Both the position numbers and the translations under genes were made by a program. From Pectobacterium aroidearum (GTDB lineage: Bacteria > Pseudomonadota > Gammaproteobacteria > Enterobacterales > Enterobacteriaceae), in contig NZ_CP065044.1 of assembly GCF_015689195.1 (NCBI RefSeq), forward strand, positions 496,001 through 560,000: a stretch of DNA of 64,000 nt, read 5' to 3'. Below are positions 1 to 9,068 of this stretch, piece by piece; the first letter of the stretch is position 1; each line of letters starts with the position of its first letter. Below the pieces are notes generated by a model. The model saw only the letters and a list, made by a program, of their open reading frames with translations. It had not been told where the DNA came from and made no database searches.

Positions 1-1464
1 GTGTCGATCGTGCGAAACGACAACCAGCGCGCCTTCAAAATCAATTAACGCTTCGGTCAATGCCTGACGCATATCCAGATCGAGGTGGTTGGTCGGTTCA
101 TCGAGCAGCAGGAGATTTGGACGCTGCCAGACGATCAGCGCCAATACCAGACGGGCTTTTTCGCCGCCGGAGAAGCGCTCGGTGATCTCAGTGACCTTAT
201 CGCCCTGAAAACCAAAGCCGCCGAGGTAGTCACGCAGTTGTTGTTCCGTTTCCCGCTCTGCCAGACGCACCAGATGCTGCAAAGGCGACTCGTCCGCACG
301 CAAAAACTCTAACTGATGCTGGGCGAAGTAACCGAGCTTCACGCCCTTCGCCAGTCCGATTTCCCCTTTCAGCGGGGCAAGCGTGCCAGCAAGCAATTTG
401 ATTAGCGTGGATTTACCCGCGCCGTTATGGCCGAGCAGCCCGATGCGCGAACCCGGTACTAGATTGAGTTTAATCGATTCCAGAATCAGCTTGTCGCCAT
501 AGCCTGCGCTGACCTTTTCCATCTTCATTAAGGGATTGGGCAACGATTCCGGGGCACGAAAGCTGAAGCGGAAAGGGTTATCGACATGCGCTGGTGCAAT
601 CAGCTCCATGCGTTCCAGCATTTTTATCCGACTTTGTGCCTGCTTGGCTTTGGTTGCCTTCGCACGGAAGCGGTCAATATAGTGTTGCAGGTGCGCGACA
701 CGCTCCTGCTGGTGTTCATAGAGCGACTGTTGCTGTGCGAGACGGGTGGCACGCTGGCGTTCAAACGAAGAATAGTTGCCAGTGTATTCGTTGAGCGACT
801 GCTGCTCGATGTGCAGAATTTTGGTCACGACCGGATCGAGGAAATCGCGGTCGTGCGAAATGAGTACCAGCGTGCCAGCATAGTTTTTCAACCACTTTTC
901 CAGCCAGATAACCGCGTCCAGATCGAGGTGGTTAGTCGGTTCATCGAGCAGGAGCAGATCGGAGCGACAGATCAGCGCCTGCGCCAGATTCAGACGCATC
1001 CGCCAACCGCCGGAAAAGGCGCTGACAGGCTGCTGTAACTGTGACTGAGAAAAACCGAGTCCGTTGAGCAGGCTTGAGGCTCTGGCCTGAATTGTCCAGG
1101 CCTGAATCGCATCCAGCTTGCCGTGCAGTGTGGCAATGGCATTGCCGTCATTCTCTTCATTTGCGGTCTGCAACGCGGCTTCCAGTTGGCGGAACTCGCG
1201 GTCGCCGTCAATCACGTAGTCCAGCGCGGGCTTGTCCAGCGCAGGCGTTTCCTGATTGACCCAGGCCAGTGACCAGTTTTGCGGGAAGGTCGCGCTGCCG
1301 CCATCGGCGCTGATTTCACCTTTCAGTAAAGACAGCAGGGTAGATTTACCACAGCCGTTCTTGCCCACCAGACCAACTTTCTGGCCGGGATTAACTGTTG
1401 CTGTCGCGTTGTCGATCAGAACGCGTACACCACGTCGAATTTGCAGCGAAGAGAAAACAATCAT
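1..1464 (-). CDS. yheS: ABC-F family ATPase YheS, C-terminus cut by window edge
   Basis: Soluble ABC-F protein: two ATP-binding cassettes in one chain and no membrane domain. The family acts on ribosomes. The frame is open from ATG 1464 to the window edge, 488 codons; the E. coli protein is about 637 residues, so roughly 150 C-terminal residues lie outside. Cassette 1 has a Walker A loop (GKNGCGKS, about residues 34-41) and an SGGWRMR signature followed by DEPTNHLDLD. Cassette 2 has GHNGAGKS, an SGGEKAR signature and DEPTNHLD, and the window stops at the H-loop (SHDRH). Divergent from kefG, as in E. coli. The exact ribosomal role of YheS is not evident from sequence. Confidence 0.93.
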   Translation of the reverse strand, partial: MIVFSSLQIRRGVRVLIDNATATVNPGQKVGLVGKNGCGKSTLLSLLKGEISADGGSATFPQNWSLAWVNQETPALDKPALDYVIDGDREFRQLEAALQTANEENDGNAIATLHGKLDAIQAWTIQARASSLLNGLGFSQSQLQQPVSAFSGGWRMRLNLAQALICRSDLLLLDEPTNHLDLDAVIWLEKWLKNYAGTLVLISHDRDFLDPVVTKILHIEQQSLNEYTGNYSSFERQRATRLAQQQSLYEHQQERVAHLQHYIDRFRAKATKAKQAQSRIKMLERMELIAPAHVDNPFRFSFRAPESLPNPLMKMEKVSAGYGDKLILESIKLNLVPGSRIGLLGHNGAGKSTLIKLLAGTLAPLKGEIGLAKGVKLGYFAQHQLEFLRADESPLQHLVRLAERETEQQLRDYLGGFGFQGDKVTEITERFSGGEKARLVLALIVWQRPNLLLLDEPTNHLDLDMRQALTEALIDFEGALVVVSHDRH

Positions 1465-1586
1465 AAAGCGCCGTATGTTCAGAGTATGTTAAATTATGGA
1501 CATCTCAGGACACGCGGTGTCCTGTTTTTAGTCGTTGCGCAGCATGGTAACGGAAAACAATTATCATGACGACGCTTTGGAGGGGA

Positions 1587-2141
1587 ATGATGTCGCAGCC
1601 ACCGAAGATTTTGCTGCTGTATGCCCATCCGGAACCACAGGATTCGGTAGCAAACCGGGTCTTATTGCAACCGGCACAGCAGTTGGCGAATGTAACCGTG
1701 CACGATCTTTACGCGCACTATCCTGATTTTTTTATCGATATTCATCATGAACAACAGCTGCTGCGTGAGCATCAGGTCATTGTTTTCCAACATCCATTTT
1801 ATACCTACAGCTGTCCGGCTTTGCTGAAAGAGTGGCTCGATAGGGTGCTATCCCGCGGCTTTGCCAATGGGATTGGCGGTAATGCGCTGGCGGGGAAATA
1901 CTGGCGTTCGGTGATTACGACCGGTGAGCCGGAAGATGCCTACCATCCTGACGGGAACAACCGTTACCCGATGGAAGATTTGCTCCGTCCGTTTGAGCTG
2001 ACGGCGGCAATGTGCCGTATGCATTGGATGCACCCCATGATTGTTTACTGGGCGCGTCGTTTACAGCCCGATGTGTTGTCGAGTCAAGCCAGAGCTTACG
2101 GTGAATGGCTAGCCTCCCCTTTACCTGAAGAGGAACGCTAA
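1587..2141 (+). CDS. kefG: Glutathione-regulated potassium-efflux ancillary protein KefG
   Basis: Flavodoxin-fold, quinone oxidoreductase-like subunit needed for full activity of the KefB potassium efflux channel. The sequence starts [18 protein letters not shown] and carries the family's [16 protein letters not shown] segment; 184 residues from this start, matching E. coli KefG. I chose ATG 1587 (or the adjacent 1590) because a strong GGAGGGG lies at 1579-1585; the longer frame from 1566 lacks such a site and adds residues absent from the family. It ends one base before kefB begins, so the two are translationally linked. Confidence 0.93.
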   Translation: MMSQPPKILLLYAHPEPQDSVANRVLLQPAQQLANVTVHDLYAHYPDFFIDIHHEQQLLREHQVIVFQHPFYTYSCPALLKEWLDRVLSRGFANGIGGNALAGKYWRSVITTGEPEDAYHPDGNNRYPMEDLLRPFELTAAMCRMHWMHPMIVYWARRLQPDVLSSQARAYGEWLASPLPEEER

Positions 2142-2142
2142 T

Positions 2143-3954
2143 ATGGAGAGTTCCGCGCTACTGACCGCCGGAGTCTTGTTTTTGTTTGTGGCGGTTGTAG
2201 CCGTACCGATTGCTGCCCGATTAGGTATTGGTGCCGTACTGGGCTATTTGATCGCCGGGATCGCCATTGGCCCTTGGGGACTCGGCTTTATCCGTGATGT
2301 GGACGCTATCCTGCACTTCTCGGAACTGGGCGTCGTTTTCCTGATGTTCATCATCGGCCTGGAATTGAATCCCTCGAAGCTCTGGACGCTGCGTCGCTCG
2401 ATCTTTGGTGTTGGTGCGGCTCAGGTTGGCCTGAGTACGCTGCTTTTAGGCGGTGCCTTGTATCTGACTGACTTCTCGTGGCAGTCCGCGTTGATTGGCG
2501 GTGTTGGATTGGCGATGTCGTCAACGGCCATGGCGTTACAGCTGATGCGTGAAAAGGGCATGAACCGTAGCGAGTCCGGGCAGCTTGGCTTCTCTGTCCT
2601 GCTGTTTCAGGATTTGGCCGTTATCCCTGCGTTGGCGCTGATTCCGATTCTGGCGGGTGTGCAGGGCGATTTTGGCGATTGGGAACGGATTGGTCTGAAG
2701 GTTGCCGCGTTTCTCGGCATGCTAATCGGTGGCCGCTATCTGGTGCGTCCGCTGTTCCGCTTTATTGCGGCATCCGGCGTGCGTGAGGTGTTTACCGCCG
2801 CCGCGCTGTTGCTGGTGCTCGGTTCCGCGCTGTTTATGGAAACGTTAGGGCTTTCCATGGCGCTAGGCACCTTTATTGCCGGTATTCTGCTGGCGGAAAG
2901 CGAGTATCGGCATGAACTGGAAATTGCCATTGAGCCGTTTAAAGGCTTGCTGCTGGGGTTGTTCTTCATCTCCGTGGGGATGGCGCTAAACCTCGGCATC
3001 CTCTATACCCACATCGTAAAGATTATGGTGGCGGTATTGGTGCTGGTGGCGGTGAAAGCGGCGGTCCTTTATTTCCTTGCGCGGGTTAACCGGATGCGCC
3101 GCTCTGAACGTTTGCAGTTTGCCGGTGTGCTGAGTCAGGGCGGCGAGTTCGCTTTCGTCCTGTTTTCCGCAGCGACTTCATTCAACGTATTGAAAGGTGA
3201 ACAGTTGCCGCTGTTACTGGTGACGGTAACGCTGTCGATGATGACGACACCGCTGCTGATGCAGTTGATCGACCGTATTCTGGCGCGTCGTTATAACGTA
3301 CAAGATGTGCCGGATGAGAAACCGTATGTTGAAGACGATGAGCCGCAGGTGATTGTGGTGGGATTCGGACGTTTCGGACAGGTGATCAGCCGTTTGCTCA
3401 TGGCGAACAAAATGCGGATTACGGTGTTGGAGCGGGATATCAGCGCGGTAAGCCTGATGCGCAGCTATGGCTATAAGGTTTACTATGGTGATGCCACGGA
3501 ACTGGAACTGCTGCGTTCGGCGGGCGCGGATAAAGCGCGGTCAATTGTGATCACCTGTAATGCGCCAGAAGACACGATGGAGATTGTACATCTCTGTCAG
3601 CAGCATTTTCCGAATCTGGAAATTCTGGCACGGGCACGCGGACGTGTTGAAGCCCATGAACTGTTGCAGACGGGCGTCAGACATTTTTCGCGTGAAACCT
3701 TTTCCAGCGCGTTAGAGCTGGGGCGGAAAACGCTGGTGACGCTGGGTATGCACCCCCATCAGGCGATGCGTGCGCAGCAGCACTTCCGCCGGCTGGATAT
3801 GCGCATGCTGCGCGAATTGATGCCGCAGCTGACGGGAGATGTCGCACAAATCTCCCGTGTGAAAGAAGCCCGCCGTGAGTTGGAAGACATTTTCCAGCGG
3901 GAAATGCAGCGCGAGCGCCGTCGGCCTAGTGTATGGGATGAGGACGACGAGTAA
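2143..3954 (+). CDS. kefB: Glutathione-regulated potassium-efflux system protein KefB
   Basis: Inner-membrane potassium/proton antiporter (CPA2 family) held closed by glutathione and opened by glutathione adducts, which protects against electrophiles. The N-terminal ~380 residues are a chain of hydrophobic segments typical of the Na/H exchanger domain; then comes a cytoplasmic KTN (RCK) domain with a Rossmann loop GFGRFGQ near residue 403 and an acidic strand-end (ERDIS). It is 603 residues, close to E. coli KefB (601), and collinear with it. Cotranscribed with kefG (stop 2141, start 2143). A palindromic repeat begins directly after its stop codon. Confidence 0.96.
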   Translation: MESSALLTAGVLFLFVAVVAVPIAARLGIGAVLGYLIAGIAIGPWGLGFIRDVDAILHFSELGVVFLMFIIGLELNPSKLWTLRRSIFGVGAAQVGLSTLLLGGALYLTDFSWQSALIGGVGLAMSSTAMALQLMREKGMNRSESGQLGFSVLLFQDLAVIPALALIPILAGVQGDFGDWERIGLKVAAFLGMLIGGRYLVRPLFRFIAASGVREVFTAAALLLVLGSALFMETLGLSMALGTFIAGILLAESEYRHELEIAIEPFKGLLLGLFFISVGMALNLGILYTHIVKIMVAVLVLVAVKAAVLYFLARVNRMRRSERLQFAGVLSQGGEFAFVLFSAATSFNVLKGEQLPLLLVTVTLSMMTTPLLMQLIDRILARRYNVQDVPDEKPYVEDDEPQVIVVGFGRFGQVISRLLMANKMRITVLERDISAVSLMRSYGYKVYYGDATELELLRSAGADKARSIVITCNAPEDTMEIVHLCQQHFPNLEILARARGRVEAHELLQTGVRHFSRETFSSALELGRKTLVTLGMHPHQAMRAQQHFRRLDMRMLRELMPQLTGDVAQISRVKEARRELEDIFQREMQRERRRPSVWDEDDE

Positions 3955-4097
3955 GAACCTATTCTCTAGGCTATTTTACTTGCCATTTTGAACCTGGGCA
4001 GTGCTCGAAATCCTCACGTACTACGTGTACGCTCCGGTTTCTGTGCGCTGTCCGAGTCCAAACTGTCTGCGCCAATAACGCCTAGTAGAATAGGTTC
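3955..4097. repeat. Palindromic MITE-like repeat with near-perfect terminal inverted repeats
   Basis: The element begins GAACCTATTC at 3955 and ends GAATAGGTTC at 4097; these 10 bp are perfect inverted repeats, extended inward (CTAGGC against GCCTAG) with one base missing. The middle holds a short palindrome, CGTAC-TACGT-GTACG. No coding potential. It starts immediately after the kefB stop codon. Length and structure fit a non-autonomous palindromic repeat; I do not know a firm family name. Next to it, GGTTCTAGATTT occurs twice in tandem (4093-4104 and 4107-4118). Confidence 0.7.
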
Positions 4098-4132
4098 TAG
4101 ATTTCAGGTTCTAGATTTTAGGGCGGAGATGA

Positions 4133-4339
4133 ATGGGAGTTATCATGCGTAAACGCTTTATTGCAGGGGCAGTATGCCCGACATGTCAGGCGCAGGACAC
4201 GCTGGCGGTGGGACGCGAGGATGACGTCGAGGTGGTGGTGTGCGTGAAGTGCGGATACCGCCAGAGTCAGACTGAAGAACCTGCTACGGTATCTGCCCCG
4301 CAGGCTAACGAGATCATCGGGATCTTCCGGCCTGAATGA
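4133..4339 (+). CDS. yheV: YheV family small zinc-ribbon protein
   Basis: A 68-residue protein of unknown function. Two Cys pairs (CPTC and CVKC, about 20 residues apart) form a zinc ribbon, and the ending IIGIFRPE matches the E. coli YheV ending. It lies between kefB and slyD, its E. coli position. Start is uncertain: ATG 4133 follows GGAG at 4125-4128, while in-frame ATG 4145 (giving MRKRFIAG) follows GGAG at 4136-4139. The shorter form would be 64 residues; E. coli has three residues before the same RKRFIAG. Confidence 0.88.
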   Translation: MGVIMRKRFIAGAVCPTCQAQDTLAVGREDDVEVVVCVKCGYRQSQTEEPATVSAPQANEIIGIFRPE

Positions 4340-4460
4340 GGGAGACGTGTCCATGATGGCATTGTCATCAACCGTCGACGTTTTTTGATTCCGGACGGTA
4401 CATAGGGACATTTTTCAGCTACAATTTGCGCCAGTTTGCATTCCAACGGTAGGAGATATC

Positions 4461-5045
4461 ATGAAAGTAGCAAAAGATCTGGTGGTCAGCCTGGCCTATC
4501 AGGTACGTACAGAAGACGGTGTGTTGGTTGATGAGTCTCCGGTGAGCGCGCCGTTGGACTATCTGCATGGTCACGGTTCCCTGATTTCTGGTCTGGAAAA
4601 AGCGTTGGAAGGCCGTGAAGCAGGTGAGAAGTTTGATGTGAACATCGGTTCAAACGACGCTTACGGCAACTATGATGAGAATCTGGTTCAGCGCGTACCG
4701 AAAGATGTCTTTATGGGCGTGGACGAACTGCAAGTTGGCATGCGTTTCCTGGCTGAGACCGATCAGGGTCCAGTGCCAGTTGAAATCACCGAAGTTGAAG
4801 ACGACCACGTTGTTGTCGACGGTAACCACATGCTGGCTGGCCAGAACCTGAGCTTCAATGTTGAAGTGGTTGCTATTCGTGAAGCAACGGAAGAAGAGCT
4901 GGCGCACGGTCACGTTCATGGTGAACACGATCATGAACACGGCGACGGCTGCTGTGGCGGTCATGGCCATGATCACGACCACGATCACGGTCACCAGCAC
5001 GGTAAAGGCGGCTGCGGCGGCCACGGTGGATGCGGTTGCCACTAA
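4461..5045 (+). CDS. slyD: FKBP-type peptidyl-prolyl isomerase SlyD
   Basis: Cytoplasmic prolyl isomerase, chaperone and nickel metallochaperone used in hydrogenase maturation. Residues 1 to ~140 form the FKBP domain with the inserted flap chaperone domain. The tail from about residue 150 is extremely rich in His, Cys, Gly and Asp (for example a run HGHDHDHDHGHQHG), which is the metal-binding region. 194 residues, close to E. coli SlyD (196). Good site AGGAG just upstream of ATG 4461. The transcript ends at a strong hairpin at 5063-5103. Confidence 0.96.
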   Translation: MKVAKDLVVSLAYQVRTEDGVLVDESPVSAPLDYLHGHGSLISGLEKALEGREAGEKFDVNIGSNDAYGNYDENLVQRVPKDVFMGVDELQVGMRFLAETDQGPVPVEITEVEDDHVVVDGNHMLAGQNLSFNVEVVAIREATEEELAHGHVHGEHDHEHGDGCCGGHGHDHDHDHGHQHGKGGCGGHGGCGCH

Positions 5046-5062
5046 TTAGTCGTAGCGCATAA

Positions 5063-5103
5063 AAAAAACCTCAGGTTGATGATTATCACCTGAGGTTTTT
5101 TTA
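5063..5103 (+). terminator. Bidirectional rho-independent terminator between slyD and slyX
   Basis: Stem ACCTCAGGT pairing with ACCTGAGGT around a loop of about 11 bases, preceded by eight A and followed by seven T. It can stop slyD transcription on the plus strand and slyX transcription on the minus strand. Confidence 0.92.
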
Positions 5104-5148
5104 TATCTGGCCAGCAGTACTGAGTGCTGACCTGACGGGGTGCCGATC

Positions 5149-5367
5149 TCAATAATGCGGTGGCGGCGTCTCTTCAGATTGGGGGGCAACGAGCGAGGTT
5201 TGCTGGTTGCGTACCCTGTCGGTGAGTAGGCGTACGTGTTCGCGCAGGCGGCTAATTTCCCGCTCGTGTTGAATCACTGTTTGGTTAAGCTCTTCTATGG
5301 TGACTTCCTGAAAAGCCTGTCGGCTTTCCAGCTGTTCGAGTCGTTCTTCAAGTGCTGATGGTGACAT
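5149..5367 (-). CDS. slyX: SlyX family coiled-coil protein
   Basis: A 72-residue protein of unknown function. The body is a single coiled coil (heptad Leu/Ile pattern, [22 protein letters not shown]), and it ends with the conserved SEETPPPHY. It is convergent with slyD and divergent from fkpA, the same order as in E. coli. Same length as E. coli SlyX. Confidence 0.95.
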   Translation of the reverse strand: MSPSALEERLEQLESRQAFQEVTIEELNQTVIQHEREISRLREHVRLLTDRVRNQQTSLVAPQSEETPPPHY

Positions 5368-5649
5368 CGCTATTCCCCTTACTTCTTGTTACCCGCGAGT
5401 TTGTCAGAAAGCGGAAACTTCTGGTAGTAAAAACGGTCGCAGTAGGGCGCAATGGGCTATCCAGAGTAGGGCATATTGATGCCAGATGGCCTTAGGACGA
5501 CACAAATGATGTCGGAAAAGCTTCCTGACGTTTTTTATCAAAGGATTGTCGAGTGCGTCGTTGTGTTGTCTTCGTCCGCACAGTTATAGTAGGCGCGAAT
5601 GTATTTTAATGATGGCTGGAGCGTGTTGCTCCAGATGCTGGAGAAATGG

Positions 5650-6468
5650 ATGAAATCACTGTTTAAAGTAACGCTGTTAGCAACAACGATGGCTCTGGCT
5701 CTGAACGCAGGCCAGGTTTTGGCGGCAGACAAGGCGCAGGCGTCTGACAATACTGCGGCAGCTAAATTCAAGAACGATGAGCAGGCAGCAGCTTATGCGT
5801 TAGGTGCATCTTTAGGGCGTTATATGGATAACTCTCTGAAAGAGCAAGAAAAATTAGGCATTAAGCTGGATAAAGAGCAGCTGATTGCCGGCGTGCAGGA
5901 TGCTTTTGCTGACAAGAGCAAGCTGACTGACGAAGAAATCGAGAAAACGCTGCAAGGTTTTGAAGGCAAAGTTAAAGCCGCCGCTGAAGCCAAAATGAAG
6001 CAAGATGCGAAAGATAACGCGGACAAAGGTACTAAGTATCTTGAGTCCTTCGCCAAAGAAAAAGGCGTGAAGAAAACGGCATCTGGCCTTCTGTATCAGG
6101 TTGAGAAAGAAGGTAGCGGCAATGCGCCGAAAGACAGCGATACCGTTGTGGTTAACTACAAAGGTACCCTGGTTGACGGTAGCGAGTTCGACAACTCCTA
6201 CAAACGTGGTGAGCCACTTTCTTTCCGTCTGGACGGTGTGATTCCTGGCTGGACCGAAGGCCTGAAACACGTTAAGAAAGGCGGCAAAATCAAGCTGGCT
6301 ATCCCACCAGCACTGGCTTATGGCGAAAACGGCGTGCCTGGCATTCCGGCTAACTCCACGCTGGTGTTCGACGTTGAACTGCTGGACATTAAATCTGAAG
6401 CTGACCTGAAAGCAGCGGATGACGCGAAAGCTGAAAAACCAGCAGTTGAAGAGAAAGCGGCTAAATAA
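5650..6468 (+). CDS. fkpA: FKBP-type peptidyl-prolyl cis-trans isomerase FkpA precursor
   Basis: Periplasmic prolyl isomerase and chaperone for envelope proteins. From ATG 5650 the protein has 272 residues: a signal peptide of about 25 residues (MKSLFKVTLLATT... ending GQVLA), an N-terminal helical dimerisation and chaperone domain, then an FKBP domain from about residue 145 with the active-site segment VVVNYKGTLVDGSEFDNSY. A longer frame opens at 5599, but ATG 5650 follows GGAG at 5639-5642 and gives a clean signal peptide. Followed by a terminator at 6491-6516. In E. coli the gene responds to sigma-E; I could not identify a convincing sigma-E promoter here. Confidence 0.96.
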   Translation: MKSLFKVTLLATTMALALNAGQVLAADKAQASDNTAAAKFKNDEQAAAYALGASLGRYMDNSLKEQEKLGIKLDKEQLIAGVQDAFADKSKLTDEEIEKTLQGFEGKVKAAAEAKMKQDAKDNADKGTKYLESFAKEKGVKKTASGLLYQVEKEGSGNAPKDSDTVVVNYKGTLVDGSEFDNSYKRGEPLSFRLDGVIPGWTEGLKHVKKGGKIKLAIPPALAYGENGVPGIPANSTLVFDVELLDIKSEADLKAADDAKAEKPAVEEKAAK

Positions 6469-6490
6469 GCATTGCTATCGCCGTGATATG

Positions 6491-6516
6491 ACCGCAGGTT
6501 TCGGCCTGCGGTTTTT
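6491..6516 (+). terminator. fkpA terminator
   Basis: ACCGCAGG and CCTGCGGT form a GC-rich stem with a 5-base loop followed by a run of T, just downstream of the fkpA stop. Confidence 0.9.
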
Positions 6517-6620
6517 CTGCGATCTCATACCTTTCCCCGTAAACGTCTTTTAATAACGCTCATCTTCGGCCTGATTGATATTTTCCCCCTAGCCGTGATG
6601 GTTTCATCCGCTGCCATCCC

Positions 6621-8120
6621 TCATCGACACAGTGCACGTAACACCTTCGCTAATGTCTTGACGGCAATGTCCAGTTCATGCGGCGCGTGGGCGGCAAATC
6701 CCATAAGGAAACCGGCTTTATGCTGACCCGACGCTGCATACAGCGCGGTTAGCCCCAGCAGGTCGATACCGGCTCGGCGTGCGGATTCCACCGCGTCGTG
6801 CTCAGGAATGTCGCGGATGAACAGGCAGGGCATTTGCATGCCTCCGGTCGGCACCTGTGGTTCCACAAAGTCGGCCAGATGCTGACGGACCAACCGCGCC
6901 AGCACATCGCGGCGTTCCGCATAAACGGCGCGCATCGTGCGGACATAGGCGCCGAAATGTCCTCCTTCGATAAAACGTGCCAGCGTGAGCTGTGGAATGG
7001 GCGCGCTGTGCCCATCCATCAGGGTGCGGGCCACGGTCATCGGTGCAACCAGCTGTGGCGACAGAACCATATAGCCGATGCGCAGGCCGGGAAACAGCGA
7101 TTTGGTGAAGGTGCCGATATAGATTGTGCGATCGTGCGAGTCGAGCCCCTGCACGCAGGCGGTAGGTTTGCCCGCATAGTGGAACTCGCTGTCGTAATCG
7201 TCTTCAATAATCCAGCTTTGGTGCTGCCAGGCCCATTCGATAACGGCCAGACGTCGATCCAGCGCCAGCGTTGCACCGGTGGGAAACTGGTGTGACGGCG
7301 TCAGGAATACGGCTTTCGTGGGCGTATTATATGCATTGCTTGCTTCAAGCAGATGTTCGACCTGCAAACCATCGGCGTCTAATGGGATTGGCACACACGC
7401 GAGTCCGGCCGCTTCGAATGCCTTGCGTGCGCCGTGGTATACGGGGTCTTCAAGAAAGATTCGATCGCCGGCATCCAGCAGGACATTCGCGCACAGGGTT
7501 AGCGCTTGCTGGGAACTGGTCAATACCAGCACACGATCGGGCGTAGCGCGAGCGCCCCGTTCGAGATTGACATAATCTGCGATGGCACGCCTTAACACTT
7601 CCATACCCTGCGGCGGGCTGTGCAGCAGCGCCCGTGTGCCATATTCTTTTAGTACCTGCCGTTCCAGCCGTTCCCATGTCTGGAGGGGAAAACTGCGTGT
7701 TTCTGGGACGCCGGGCGCGAACGCGCGTGGGATGATGAAATCGCGCACCCCGCCATTCTGGAACATGGCGCTACCGCGTTGACTGAGGCGCAGTTCTGCT
7801 TTGCTATCTCCCGTTTTCCGGGCTTTGCCCCGCCCTGGCAGACGTTTTGCCCGTTCTGACACGAAACTACCGCTGCCGATGCGGCGTTCGATAAATCCTT
7901 CCGCATGCAGCTGACTGTAAGCCGATTCGACTGTATCACGTGATACCCCCAATGATTTAGCCAGTGCGCGTGAGGCGGGTAAGGCTTTACCCACATCAAG
8001 AACACCATCGAGGATTAACTGGCGAATCGCCCGCTGGATGCGGGCGTGCAGTGGGAGGGCACCTTGTGCGGGGTCGCCAATCCAGGCTTTGACCGATTCA
8101 AGCTGGGCGTGTTTGAACAA
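6621..8120 (-). CDS. MocR-type PLP-dependent transcriptional regulator (GntR/aminotransferase fusion)
   Basis: MocR/GabR/PdxR-class regulator. Residues ~22-88 are a GntR winged helix (LPLHARIQRAIRQLI, then SRALAKSLGVSRDTVESAY). After a linker (~90-125), the rest is a fold-type I aminotransferase domain with the PLP lysine at K340 in GTFTKSLFPGLR. The start is TTG 8120: the frame is closed by a stop a few codons upstream, no ATG precedes the helix-turn-helix, and AAGAGG sits upstream. It is divergent from a PLP homeostasis gene and a serine hydroxymethyltransferase, its likely targets; such regulators usually sense PLP or a PLP-amino acid adduct. No specific member (PdxR, GabR) can be named from sequence alone. 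Confidence 0.88.
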   Translation of the reverse strand: MFKHAQLESVKAWIGDPAQGALPLHARIQRAIRQLILDGVLDVGKALPASRALAKSLGVSRDTVESAYSQLHAEGFIERRIGSGSFVSERAKRLPGRGKARKTGDSKAELRLSQRGSAMFQNGGVRDFIIPRAFAPGVPETRSFPLQTWERLERQVLKEYGTRALLHSPPQGMEVLRRAIADYVNLERGARATPDRVLVLTSSQQALTLCANVLLDAGDRIFLEDPVYHGARKAFEAAGLACVPIPLDADGLQVEHLLEASNAYNTPTKAVFLTPSHQFPTGATLALDRRLAVIEWAWQHQSWIIEDDYDSEFHYAGKPTACVQGLDSHDRTIYIGTFTKSLFPGLRIGYMVLSPQLVAPMTVARTLMDGHSAPIPQLTLARFIEGGHFGAYVRTMRAVYAERRDVLARLVRQHLADFVEPQVPTGGMQMPCLFIRDIPEHDAVESARRAGIDLLGLTALYAASGQHKAGFLMGFAAHAPHELDIAVKTLAKVLRALCR

Positions 8121-8223
8121 TTGGTCTGCCTCTTGTCAGGAAAATGGTGGGGAACATCCGGCTATTTTAAATCTATAAATGTGTTTCACAATCCATTCAT
8201 TCTCTTCGTCAGGAGTTACGCTG

Positions 8224-9036
8224 ATGCCGCTCTCTTCCGATACACCCACTCGCCACGACAGGCACGGTCGCTATCCCGAAGCCGCCACGGTTGAAGATTT
8301 CCAGATCAATCTGGCGGCGGTGCAGGCCCGCATTGAAGCGGCATGCCGCCGCGTCGATCGCGATCCCGCGACGGTACGACTGCTGCCAGTCAGCAAAACC
8401 AAGCCTGAAAGCCGCCTGCGCATGGCCCATATGGCGGGTTGTCGGGTATTGGGCGAGAACAAAGTGCAAGAGGCATACCGTAAATGGGAATCGATGCAGG
8501 ACTTAGCCGACTTGCAGTGGTCGGTCATTGGGCACCTGCAAACCAACAAGGCGAAGCTAGTGGCACGCTTCGCTACCGAATTTCAGGCGCTGGACAGCCT
8601 GCGGCTGGCTGAAGCGCTGGATCGCCGATTACAGGTAGAAGGGCGCTCATTAGACGTATTCGTACAGGTGAATACCTCCGGTGAGGCCAGTAAATACGGC
8701 CTGTCTCCCGATGACGTACCGGCTTTTATTCAGGCACTTCCCACATTCTCTGCGCTACGTGTGCGTGGGCTCATGACGCTGGCGCTGTTCTCCAGCGAGG
8801 CCGAACGCGTGCGCCAGTGTTTTGTACGGTTGCGTCAGCTGCGTGAGCGATTGCAGCAAAATCTCCCGGCTGGCATCGATATGGATGAATTATCCATGGG
8901 GATGTCCGGCGATTTTGAAATAGCTATTGAGGAAGGCGCGAGCGTGGTGCGCGTCGGTCAGGCAATCTTTGGCGCCCGTCCGCTACCGGATAGCTACTAC
9001 TGGCCTGACGAACCTCTCACACAATCACACGATTAA
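8224..9036 (+). CDS. YggS/PROSC-like pyridoxal phosphate homeostasis protein (second-type copy)
   Basis: Member of the YggS family: a single TIM-barrel like the N-terminal domain of alanine racemase that binds PLP without known catalysis. The PLP lysine is K58 in LLPVSKTKPES, and later family motifs are present (GHLQTNKAK, then MGMSGDFEIAI). It carries about 22 extra N-terminal residues relative to E. coli YggS and differs clearly from it, so it is probably not the housekeeping copy, which in enterics sits in the yggS-yggT locus. ATG 8224 was chosen because AGGAG lies at 8211-8215; the frame opens earlier at 8179 without a site. It is followed 32 bases later by a serine hydroxymethyltransferase, probably cotranscribed. 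Confidence 0.87.
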   Translation: MPLSSDTPTRHDRHGRYPEAATVEDFQINLAAVQARIEAACRRVDRDPATVRLLPVSKTKPESRLRMAHMAGCRVLGENKVQEAYRKWESMQDLADLQWSVIGHLQTNKAKLVARFATEFQALDSLRLAEALDRRLQVEGRSLDVFVQVNTSGEASKYGLSPDDVPAFIQALPTFSALRVRGLMTLALFSSEAERVRQCFVRLRQLRERLQQNLPAGIDMDELSMGMSGDFEIAIEEGASVVRVGQAIFGARPLPDSYYWPDEPLTQSHD

Positions 9037-9068
9037 AAAACCAATGACTAACGCATAGGACAATGCCC

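Noticed and set aside
586-1038. A 150-codon plus-strand frame over yheS
   Set aside because: Antisense to an unmistakable ABC-F protein with both ATP-binding cassettes.
5400-5649. Sigma-E promoter for fkpA (GGAAACTT near 5411)
   Set aside because: The spacing and -10 match are poor and the distance to the start is over 200 bases; not supported.
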